Origin: Anabaena minutissima FACHB-250
GTDB taxonomy: Bacteria; Cyanobacteriota; Cyanobacteriia; Cyanobacteriales; Nostocaceae
Reading direction: 5' to 3'
NCBI RefSeq assembly: GCF_014697125.1
Contig: NZ_JACJRG010000050.1
Location: forward strand, 1 to 35,017
DNA: 35,017 nt
Shown here: positions 15,869-21,788 of the stretch, one piece after another
How the letters are laid out: each line of letters opens with the position of its first letter
Position numbering within the stretch: position 1 is the stretch's first letter
Translations under genes and position numbers: made by a program
Notes under the pieces: generated by a model
What the model was told of the DNA's origin: nothing
The model's input: only the letters and a program-made list of their open reading frames with translations
The model's database searches: none

Positions 15869-16984
15869 GTGCGAGTACCCGTAATTTCAGCCGACAATAA
15901 ACCTTTAATGCCGACAAAACCTAGTCGTGCTAGACGTTGGATAAAAGAAGGTAAAGCAATTGGCAAATTCAACAAATTAGGAATATTTTATGTTCAACTG
16001 ACAATTAACCCATCTGATACCCAAACACAAGAAATAGTTATTGGGTTAGACCCAGGAAAAATGTTTTCCGGTGTAGCAGTTCAATCTGGAAAATATACAC
16101 TACAAATGCTGCATCTAGTTCTACCATTCAAAACAGTTAAAGACAGAATGGAACAAAGGTCTATGATGCGTCGTGGTAGACGTGGGAGAAGGATTAACCG
16201 CAAGATATCTTTTAAAAAACGCAGTCATCGTCAAGCAAGATTTGATAATCGTCGCAACTCAAAACTACCTCCAAGTATACGAGCAAACAAAGATTTAGAA
16301 TACCGGGCAATTAAACTTCTTTCTGAAATCTACCCAGTAAAAACAATTGTCGTGGAAGAATTAGAAGCGCGAGGTAGCAAAAGTTTTAGCCCTGTAATGG
16401 TAGGTCAGCGATATCAAATTAAGCGTCTGTCTGAACTTGCTAAAGTGGAATTAAGAAAAGGATGGGAAACATCGAACCTTCGTAAACACTTAGGCTTACA
16501 CAAAGAAAAGTCTGATAAGTCTTTACAAGTCCCAGAAACTCATGCAGTTGATGCTGTAACTTTAGCTAGCTCAGAGTTCATTAAATATCAAACATGGGAG
16601 GGTACGAAAAGTCATGGTGCATCATGGATAGGAACTGTAAGTATTACTGAGTCACAATTCACTATTTTACGTCGTCCTCCAATTAGTCGTAGACAACTAC
16701 ATTTAATGATTCCTTCAAAGGGTGGAAATAGACGTAAATATGGAGGCACTGTAACCAGACACGGCTTTAGAAAAGGTGATTATGTTGAAGCTACTCAAGG
16801 AAGCAAAATCTTTTTTGGGTGGGTAAGTGGAGATACAGACAAACAAGTTTCTGTTAGTGATGCTGACTGGAAAAGGTTAGGTCAATGTTCTGTTAAGAAA
16901 GTCAAGTTGTTGAGACGCTCAACTGGTCTAATTATCAAAGCGGTTAAAACCGCTCGCGTCGCTTCCCTCTCAGCACTAAAGTGA
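15869..16984 (+). CDS. isrB: IsrB, HNH-less IscB-family RNA-guided nickase
   Basis: The product (371 residues from GTG 15869) has the PLMP/RRXRR start NKPLMPTKPSRARRWIKEGKA, RuvC-I IGLDPGKMFSGVA (Asp61), an Arg-rich bridge helix (100-130), RuvC-II VVEELEARG (Glu163/164) and RuvC-III HAVDA (His225, Asp228). Only about 60 residues separate RuvC-II from III and no Cys pairs or HNH are present, which defines IsrB rather than IscB. Residues 240-371 form the DNA-contacting tail. Family members use an omega RNA to nick one DNA strand. An upstream in-frame ATG at 15680 would translate the structured RNA region and is unlikely to be the start. All catalytic residues are intact. Confidence 0.85.
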   Translation: MRVPVISADNKPLMPTKPSRARRWIKEGKAIGKFNKLGIFYVQLTINPSDTQTQEIVIGLDPGKMFSGVAVQSGKYTLQMLHLVLPFKTVKDRMEQRSMMRRGRRGRRINRKISFKKRSHRQARFDNRRNSKLPPSIRANKDLEYRAIKLLSEIYPVKTIVVEELEARGSKSFSPVMVGQRYQIKRLSELAKVELRKGWETSNLRKHLGLHKEKSDKSLQVPETHAVDAVTLASSEFIKYQTWEGTKSHGASWIGTVSITESQFTILRRPPISRRQLHLMIPSKGGNRRKYGGTVTRHGFRKGDYVEATQGSKIFFGWVSGDTDKQVSVSDADWKRLGQCSVKKVKLLRRSTGLIIKAVKTARVASLSALK

Positions 16985-16989
16985 CTGAG
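16969..16989. repeat. Right-end hairpin of the IsrB element
   Basis: CTCAG-CACT (16969-16977) pairs with AGTG-CTGAG (16980-16989) with one bulged base. It overlaps the last codons and stop of isrB. An imperfect subterminal hairpin here is expected for an IS200/IS605-type right end. A GCGGTT-AA-AACCGC hairpin lies 20 bases upstream in the same coding end. Confidence 0.55.
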
Positions 16990-17191
16990 TTTCCCGCATA
17001 CCGTGAGGTCTTATGAAAACTGAAGTGCCGCCGGGAAAAGTAGCCGGAGCTAAACCGGGATGGACGGAAGAAAACTTGTAACGCTCAAGCCACCGGAGAT
17101 GATTCCGATGACCTACCAAGTCTCAAAACTGGTTTTGAAAACTTCCATCAAGAGAAGCGATCGCCCCACTCCAAAAATCTTTGTATCAATC
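16990..17191. other. GC-rich structured stretch of unknown origin
   Basis: Beyond the IsrB right end, about 17000-17110 is richer in GC than its surroundings, with repeated CCGGGA/CCGGAG motifs and a possible 22-codon frame (MKTEVPPGKVAG..) at 17012. I recognise neither a gene nor an RNA family. It might be part of a structured RNA or the flank of an older insertion. From 17110 to 17191 nothing is visible beyond one HIP1 site. Confidence 0.3.
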
Positions 17192-17326
17192 ATGACACAA
17201 ACTTTGACAGATAAATCGAGTGCAATTCTCTTGTCCGATACAGAGCAGGTATTGCAGATTTCGGGATATAGGCTGGTGTTATACCAATTCACAATTCGCA
17301 ATTCGCAATTCGCAATTCGCAATTAA
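17192..17326 (+). pseudogene. Possible N-terminal gene fragment before the heptamer repeats
   Basis: The frame MTQTLTDKSSAILLSDTEQV continues with about a dozen plausible residues (LQISGYRLVLYQF) and then runs into codons that are merely translated AATTCGC repeats. The 33 real-looking residues may be the start of a gene cut by the repeat-flanked insert. The family is unknown. The possible 3' part lies at 17767-17928. Confidence 0.3.
17286..17324. repeat. Heptamer array AATTCGC, left copy
   Basis: One variant (AATTCAC at 17286-17292), four perfect AATTCGC units (17293-17320) and a partial unit. Short tandem heptamers are typical of filamentous cyanobacteria. The array is inverted relative to the one at 17733-17760, so the two can pair across the gene between them. 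Confidence 0.85.
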
Positions 17327-17362
17327 GTTTAAATAAAACTATGAGTGACTCAATGGCAAAAT

Positions 17363-17734
17363 ATGAATAAAAATATTTCTCTGACTGATAGAAGCAAATC
17401 ATTGGCAATAAGAATAGTGAAAGCCTGTACGTTTTTAGATGAAAAACCTGGAGTTTGTCGGACATTATCGAAGCAATTACTTAGAAGTGGTACTTCCATT
17501 GGTGCAAATATTAGAGAAGCTCAATCTGCCCAATCCGACAAAGATTTTCTGAATAAATTGGAAATAGCACTTAAAGAAGAAAGAGAAACTGAATATTGGC
17601 TAGAAATATTGATAGAATCGGAGCTAATTGAAAAAAGTAAGTTTGAGCTTTTACTTCAAGAAACTAGAGAAATTGGAAAGATTCTCGTAGCTTCCACCAG
17701 GAAAATTAAAGATAAATTAAATAATCTTAACTAA
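17363..17734 (+). CDS. Four-helix-bundle protein of the 23S rRNA intervening-sequence family
   Basis: The product from ATG 17363 is 123 residues and all helical: SLAIRIVKACTFL, CRTLSKQLLRSGTSIGANIREAQSAQS, DFLNKLEIALKEERETEYWLEILIES and a last helix to KLNNLN. The S.G.NI.EA and KL.IALKE..ET.YWL signatures are those of the S23/IVP four-helix family, which is related to the Avd accessory protein of diversity-generating retroelements. The family is pentameric in known structures and carried by inserted sequences in 23S rRNA genes of some bacteria. Its activity is not known. Here it is bracketed by inverted heptamer arrays, and its stop touches the right array. A GTG six codons upstream is an alternative start. 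Confidence 0.88.
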   Translation: MNKNISLTDRSKSLAIRIVKACTFLDEKPGVCRTLSKQLLRSGTSIGANIREAQSAQSDKDFLNKLEIALKEERETEYWLEILIESELIEKSKFELLLQETREIGKILVASTRKIKDKLNNLN

Positions 17735-17760
17735 TTGCGAATTGCGAATTGCGAATTGGG
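17733..17760. repeat. Heptamer array AATTGCG, right inverted copy
   Basis: Three perfect AATTGCG units (17733-17753) plus a variant AATTGGG. Read on the other strand this is the same heptamer as the left array. Its first base lies in the stop codon of the four-helix-bundle gene. Confidence 0.85.
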
Positions 17761-17766
17761 TTGTAG

Positions 17767-17928
17767 CTGGGATTGCTGTTTGAGCATTCAACGCACTGGT
17801 CGAATGCAGTAGATCGAATCAAATATGGTGAACCATTGGAGGCTGCTGTGGGTCTGGAGGACTTCATGCGCGTAGCGGGGATTGTGAGGGGAGGGCAAAG
17901 CGAACCAGAGGAAGGGATTGCAGCGTAA
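17767..17928 (+). pseudogene. C-terminal gene fragment after the heptamer repeats
   Basis: A frame open from 17767, with no good start, encodes FEHSTHWSNAVDRIKYGEP, then LEAAVGLEDFMRVAGIVRGG and a short acidic end before TAA 17926-17928. The composition is that of a real protein C-terminus. The family is unknown. It may be the 3' half of the gene whose start is at 17192, interrupted by the repeat-flanked cassette, but I cannot show that the two halves join. Confidence 0.4.
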
Positions 17929-18012
17929 AATACAGGTGGGGGCTGCAAAATCAATAAAATGGTGAGCTACCCACCAGATAAAAAAATGTTTACCCCTGAA
18001 AGGAAGTAGGCC

Positions 18013-18630
18013 ATGTTTCAACCTTTAGTTGAGCCAATAACCTTTGAAGAGTTTCTGGAATGGAAACCAGAAAATGGTCGATATGAACTGCACAAAGGAG
18101 TGATAGTCGAAATGCAACCAACAGGGGATCATGAATTAGTCAGAGGATTTTTGATTAGGGAAATCAACTTTGAAATTCGGAGATTAAAACTTGCATATTC
18201 GATACCTTCTCAAGCTTTAGTGAAAGCAGTAGACAAAAAATCTGGTTACATTCCCGATGTGTTGGTATTAAATCTGCCTAACTTAATTAATGAACCATTG
18301 TGGAAGAAATCATCAACAGTTTCTAAAGAGGAATCAATACCATTAATCATAGAAGTAGTCAGCACAAATTGGCGTGACGATTACTTCCTAAAATTTGGGG
18401 AATATGAAGAAATGGGGATTCCCGAATATTGGATTGTTGATTATGCAGCTCTTGGTGGCAAACGTTTTATTGGCAGTCCTAAACAACCAACAATATCAAT
18501 TTATGTTTTAGTTGAGGGAGAATATCAGCTAACTCAGTTTAGAGGAAATGATCAAATTAAATCACCGACTTTCCCAGAACTAAGCTTGACTGCTAATCAA
18601 ATTTTTGAAGCTGCTTTGGGAGAGTATTAA
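18013..18630 (+). CDS. Uma2-family PD-(D/E)XK endonuclease-like protein
   Basis: A 205-residue protein of the Uma2 (DUF820) group, abundant in cyanobacteria. The N-terminal TFEEFLEWKPENGRYELHKGVIVEM is the family start. The nuclease core follows: Pro81-Asp82 in GYIPDVLVL, then Glu114 in LIIEVVSTNWRDDYFLKFGEYEEMGIPEYWIVD, with Lys127 positioned as the motif lysine. The family is widely annotated as endonuclease, but cellular roles are mostly unknown. A clear Rho-independent terminator follows 40 bases after the stop. Confidence 0.88.
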   Translation: MFQPLVEPITFEEFLEWKPENGRYELHKGVIVEMQPTGDHELVRGFLIREINFEIRRLKLAYSIPSQALVKAVDKKSGYIPDVLVLNLPNLINEPLWKKSSTVSKEESIPLIIEVVSTNWRDDYFLKFGEYEEMGIPEYWIVDYAALGGKRFIGSPKQPTISIYVLVEGEYQLTQFRGNDQIKSPTFPELSLTANQIFEAALGEY

Positions 18631-18668
18631 TCAACAATAATTAAACCAGCACCACACATCAAAAATGC

Positions 18669-18698
18669 AAGCGGTTTGTTAATAACAGACCGCTTTTT
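18669..18698 (+). terminator. Rho-independent terminator after the Uma2 gene
   Basis: An 11-bp stem, AAGCGGTTTGT (18669-18679) with ACAGACCGCTT (18685-18695) including one G-T pair, has a TAATA loop and ends in a T-run (18694-18698). This is a standard intrinsic terminator. It also insulates the operon that starts downstream. Confidence 0.85.
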
Positions 18699-18798
18699 GT
18701 ATGGTGATGAATCTCAAAAGCTTCGCTAAAAACAGGTGAAGTTAACCGTTTAAGCGAAATGAGATTTGCAATTTTTGTCAACAGTATTTCGAGTGACT

Positions 18799-18819
18799 TA
18801 CTGCAACTGGGATGCAGTA
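18799..18819 (+). promoter_or_regulatory. Leader stem-loop of the AAA+ operon
   Basis: TACTGCA (18799-18805) and TGCAGTA (18813-18819) enclose a seven-base loop, 27 bases before the first start codon at 18846. It may influence translation of the first gene. It argues against an in-frame start at 18759, which would place the hairpin inside the gene. Confidence 0.4.
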
Positions 18820-18845
18820 GAAAACTTAAAATTTTGGAGAAAAAA

Positions 18846-19031
18846 ATGAAAACTTCTGTGAATGATACCCATGCTTGTTTGAGGTTTGTAAAGAACATGG
18901 GTGGACGAGTTAAGTTATCTAGAATTACATTCAGCCATTATGTGATTCAAAGTTTAGTAAGTCAAAATCTTGCCAAAATTATTAACACAGGGACAGGATT
19001 TTATTTGGAAGTAGAGGCGAAAAATGAGTAA
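18846..19031 (+). CDS. 61-residue protein, first gene of the AAA+ operon
   Basis: The ATG at 18846 follows GGAGAAAAA, a strong ribosome-binding site, and gives MKTSVNDTHACLRFVKNMGG and 41 more residues. The helix-turn-helix-like order (CLRFVKNMGGRVKLSRITFSHYVIQSLVSQNL followed by two short strands) could be a minimal winged helix, but I cannot confirm it. The stop overlaps the next start by eight bases. Its function is unknown. Confidence 0.6.
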   Translation: MKTSVNDTHACLRFVKNMGGRVKLSRITFSHYVIQSLVSQNLAKIINTGTGFYLEVEAKNE

Positions 19032-19212
19032 ACCCAAACCTCCTATTGTGAAATATCCTATCAAATGGCAAAGAGGTATTTCCCACAAGATAGTCTACCG
19101 AACCATCAAAAATATTCAACACCTAAAAAATAGTCAACAGTTAGGAACAGCAACAATCAACAATCAATCTCGAATGGTTCGCAAAGAAGGGATTTATTGG
19201 GTTGTTGTGTAG
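19024..19212 (+). CDS. 62-residue basic protein, second gene of the AAA+ operon
   Basis: The ATG lies inside the end of the previous gene, implying coupled translation. The protein is basic (many Lys/Arg/His) with two predicted beta-hairpins (GISHKIVYRTI and SRMVRKEGIYWVVV). No family is recognised. After its stop comes a repeat of the leader phrase AGCTTCGCTAAAAA seen near 18718, then the 352-residue gene. Confidence 0.55.
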   Translation: MSKPKPPIVKYPIKWQRGISHKIVYRTIKNIQHLKNSQQLGTATINNQSRMVRKEGIYWVVV

Positions 19213-19264
19213 AAAGCTGGAATAGCTTCGCTAAAAAAAAGTGAAAATAGTGAGGTACTGAATA

Positions 19265-20323
19265 ATGGTACAAGCAGTTGCTAACAGTCAAGCATTTTTG
19301 GAGAATGCGGTAATTCAAAGACATGACTTTTCAAAATTAAATAAAACTCGGATTAGGTTAACAATTAAGCTGAAGAAAGCCACAAAATCAAATGCTCCCA
19401 AATGGACTGATGTGTTGAATGAAGGCGAAGAATCAGACTTGCTGAAGGTAAAATCTTCGGAAGTCGGGCTAAAGGGCATCAAAGTATTCAAAGCACTTGA
19501 GGAAGCAGCTAGTCAATTACGCCAAGAGATTGCATCGGTGCAAGAGTGGATGAGTGCAGATAACGGTGATTGGGTCTGCCCTATAGACCTCGCTCCCTTG
19601 GTCTGGAGTCAGTTACTCAATATTAGAGATGCGATCGCACCAACTTTACGTGCTGGACTTGCTGATAGTTATGAACAGGGACTGGCAGACTATACAGCAC
19701 GTATTGACAAATTCATCTCATTGAATGTCTGGGAACTACCCCAAGATAAACAAGAGGAAGTGAAGGCGAATCTGATCAAGGCATTCCCGACTTTGCCTGA
19801 GTTAGAAGACTATTTGCAAGTAGTCATCGGTCGTCCGGTGATTATCCCAGCATTGTCCGAGCAACTCAACCAGCAACAAGCCGAGTGTCTTGCTCAGATC
19901 AACCAGTTCATCAACCAGTACGACCAAAACTTAGAACAACGACTCAAGGAAGCAGCAGTCGCCGGTGGTGAACAACTAGCCGCACAGTTGTTGGAAGAAC
20001 TAGCCGACTGGCAACCTGGAAGAAAACCCGTGCAGTTCAAACGGAAGATGCAGAAACATCTTCAGAAGGTGCGAGTGCTGCTGGCGAATGCTAGTCCTGA
20101 AGCTGGCGGTAGTCTGCAAGAAATGATGGAGCATCTGGATTCCATCGTTAATGACCCAGCGATCGCTCTAAAGAATTTGGGTGTGGATGGGCGCACTCAG
20201 TTGCAGCAGAAGATTGATTCCATTTACTCCAAACTCGTAGACGAGCAGCGCAATCTGCAACAGTTAGCAAGCAACGATGTTGGGTTAACTCAAGCCACTG
20301 TTAAGTCTCTCAAGTTCCGTTGA
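19265..20323 (+). CDS. 352-residue helical protein of the AAA+ operon
   Basis: I do not recognise this protein. It is soluble, acidic overall and almost wholly helical, with likely coiled coils at about 75-100 (EEAASQLRQEIASVQEW), 205-245 and 305-345. A short segment with DNGDWVCPIDLAPLVWS (about 98-116) is the most conserved-looking part, with Trp, Cys and Pro. There are no catalytic motifs. Length, helicity and place next to an AAA+ ATPase recall substrate or adaptor proteins such as DUF3150-type partners of MoxR-like ATPases, but this is analogy only. A 37-base stem-loop separates it from the next gene. Confidence 0.7.
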   Translation: MVQAVANSQAFLENAVIQRHDFSKLNKTRIRLTIKLKKATKSNAPKWTDVLNEGEESDLLKVKSSEVGLKGIKVFKALEEAASQLRQEIASVQEWMSADNGDWVCPIDLAPLVWSQLLNIRDAIAPTLRAGLADSYEQGLADYTARIDKFISLNVWELPQDKQEEVKANLIKAFPTLPELEDYLQVVIGRPVIIPALSEQLNQQQAECLAQINQFINQYDQNLEQRLKEAAVAGGEQLAAQLLEELADWQPGRKPVQFKRKMQKHLQKVRVLLANASPEAGGSLQEMMEHLDSIVNDPAIALKNLGVDGRTQLQQKIDSIYSKLVDEQRNLQQLASNDVGLTQATVKSLKFR

Positions 20324-20329
20324 CAAAAA

Positions 20330-20366
20330 GTGCAGTGCTTGTGAGTCTTACTCATGAGCATTGCAC
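20330..20366 (+). promoter_or_regulatory. Intra-operon stem-loop
   Basis: GTGCAGTGCT (20330-20339) pairs with AGCATTGCAC (20357-20366) with one G-T, and GAGT/ACTC pairs inside around a short loop. It lies between the 352-residue gene and the first Ycf35-like gene. With no T-run it is more likely a processing or stability element that sets different expression on its two sides. Confidence 0.6.
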
Positions 20367-20391
20367 CAAAGCTAGTATTTCAGGTTTCATC

Positions 20392-20829
20392 ATGTCACAT
20401 TTTTCCAAAATTGCAGTCAAATTTAAAGACCAATCCTGTCTGGTCGAAGCATTGCAGAGATTCGGTTTCTTTCCCATGTTTCACGACAAGCCGGTGAATC
20501 TATACGGATGGCATGGGGACAAGAGAGAACAGGTAGCTCACATCGTTGTACCCCGAAACCAAATCTCCAGCCTCAGCAATGACTTGGGCTTTTTCTGGAA
20601 TGGGACTGAGTACGAATGCCTGATCAGCGAATATGACCAAGGCGCAGGAATAGCAAAAGCAGGACAAGGACTTGGTGCGAATTTCTTGCCCAAGCTGCAA
20701 CAAGAGTACATCAGTCTCTATCTGCCAAAACTTGCTACGCAATTGGGCGGTGAAGTCGTAGCAACCACAACTAAGGGGTTTGTAACTACTGTTCGCGTTT
20801 CAATACCAACTCAAGCAGTTAGGAGATAA
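20392..20829 (+). CDS. Ycf35-like (DUF1257) protein, first copy
   Basis: The 145-residue product begins MSHFSKIAVKFKDQSCLVEAL, the signature start of DUF1257/Ycf35, and continues with GWHGDKREQVAHIVV, a GFFWNGTEYECLISEYDQ strand pair and a C-terminal YIPKLATQLG-like helix. I chose ATG 20392 because it aligns exactly with the start of the neighbouring paralogue. A TTG 24 codons upstream lies within the stop of the previous gene and its extension runs through the stem-loop. Ycf35 is conserved in cyanobacteria and some plastids, with no settled biochemical role that I know of. Confidence 0.85.
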   Translation: MSHFSKIAVKFKDQSCLVEALQRFGFFPMFHDKPVNLYGWHGDKREQVAHIVVPRNQISSLSNDLGFFWNGTEYECLISEYDQGAGIAKAGQGLGANFLPKLQQEYISLYLPKLATQLGGEVVATTTKGFVTTVRVSIPTQAVRR

Positions 20830-20832
20830 TCT

Positions 20833-21282
20833 ATGTCACATTTTACACAAGTTAGAACCAAACTAAGCAACAGTAAGTGTTTAGTGCAAGCTCTAGAGGA
20901 TCTAAAACTCCAACCCCAAGTCCACGAAACAGCACAGCCACTCACAGGCTACTATGGGGATTCTCAAGGACAGAGTGCAGAAATCATAGTCAGTGGTCGC
21001 ACAATCAACGCCCGTGCAGATATTGGTTTTAAGTGGAACTCTATATCTGGCGTGTATGACGTAATCCACGATGAATATGAAACTTCCCCCCGACTTGGTG
21101 AAAATTTCTTCAGCCACAAGTTAATGCAGACTTACGGGCGACGGATGGTATTAGCCAAAACTGAAGAATTACGCGAAAAATTTGGCGAATGTTCCATAGA
21201 AGAAACCACCAAAGGGTCAGTACAAACCATGCGATTGACCTTTGCTGGACATCAAGAAGTTAAACAATACGCACGGAGGTAA
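20833..21282 (+). CDS. Ycf35-like (DUF1257) protein, second tandem copy
   Basis: A 149-residue paralogue of the preceding gene, starting three bases after it: MSHFTQVRTKLSNSKCLVQAL, then GYYGDSQGQSAEIIVSG, IGFKWNSISGVYDVIHDEYE and a longer C-terminal helix. A ribosome-binding site (TTAGGAGA) precedes the ATG. The two copies are clearly diverged, so this is an old duplication, perhaps forming a hetero-oligomer. The 3' end (ACGGAGGT) supplies the ribosome-binding site for the DUF2997 gene. Confidence 0.87.
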   Translation: MSHFTQVRTKLSNSKCLVQALEDLKLQPQVHETAQPLTGYYGDSQGQSAEIIVSGRTINARADIGFKWNSISGVYDVIHDEYETSPRLGENFFSHKLMQTYGRRMVLAKTEELREKFGECSIEETTKGSVQTMRLTFAGHQEVKQYARR

Positions 21283-21284
21283 GT

Positions 21285-21494
21285 ATGGAACGCTTAATAC
21301 TGATACATTTTGACAGCAAAACTGGTGAAGTGCGAGTAGAAGCGGAAGGTTTCGAGGGTTTGTCGTGTTTGGAAGCGACGCAGCCGTTTGAGGAAGCATT
21401 GGGAATTGTGGAAGGCGAACGAGAATTTAAGCCGGAAGCTCAAACCCAGCAGCTTCGGACTAATGCCAATCATCAGACGCGGTTACGCCAATAA
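21285..21494 (+). CDS. DUF2997 small protein
   Basis: A 69-residue protein with MERLILIHFDSKTGEVRVEAEGFEG followed by SCLEATQPFEEALG, the DUF2997 pattern. DUF2997 genes usually neighbour ycf35 in cyanobacterial genomes, which supports the assignment. The ribosome-binding site ACGGAGG overlaps the end of the previous gene. The Gln/Asn/Arg-rich tail is probably flexible. The molecular role is unknown. Confidence 0.82.
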   Translation: MERLILIHFDSKTGEVRVEAEGFEGLSCLEATQPFEEALGIVEGEREFKPEAQTQQLRTNANHQTRLRQ

Positions 21495-21530
21495 CTGAAG
21501 AAAGGGGGTGAAATTCCCCCTCATAAGATC

Positions 21531-21788
21531 ATGAACGAGTTACCGAAAGAATATCCGTTTATCCACATATATGCACAGCAAAAAGCACATCAACCAGTGA
21601 TCATCAAAGCAAATACTGAGGGCTTGTGTGTGCTGCTCAATGCCATAGTAACGGCACTCGCACACCGAGATTGTCACGGTGTAGCGGAGGTATTTTGCGG
21701 CGATGCCGAAGCCTATGAAGTGATTGTGCAGTTGGTTTCGACTCACAAAAAACTCGAACCATTACCATATAAGGATTCAAAGCAATGA
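21531..21788 (+). CDS. 85-residue protein preceding the AAA+ ATPase
   Basis: A small soluble protein: a strand-rich start (PFIHIYAQQKAHQPVIIKANTEG), a helix (LCVLLNAIVTALAH) and a GVAEVFCGDAEAYEVIVQLV ending, which together suggest a small alpha/beta sandwich. No family recognised. Its last four bases overlap the start of the AAA+ gene (ATGA), so the two products are probably made in fixed ratio and may interact. Confidence 0.65.
   Translation: MNELPKEYPFIHIYAQQKAHQPVIIKANTEGLCVLLNAIVTALAHRDCHGVAEVFCGDAEAYEVIVQLVSTHKKLEPLPYKDSKQ

Noticed and set aside
17060..17326. An 88-codon open frame
   Set aside because: Its last dozen codons are translated AATTCGC repeats and its first 44 codons have no family resemblance. 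Only the middle part may be a gene remnant.
17285..17760. Short regular repeats as a CRISPR array
   Set aside because: Units are seven bases in direct tandem without spacers, in two inverted clusters around a gene. No cas genes are present.
20320..20391. A start codon for the first Ycf35-like gene inside the stop of the 352-aa gene
   Set aside because: The extra 24 residues are read through a stem-loop. The paralogue next door starts at the equivalent MSHF position.
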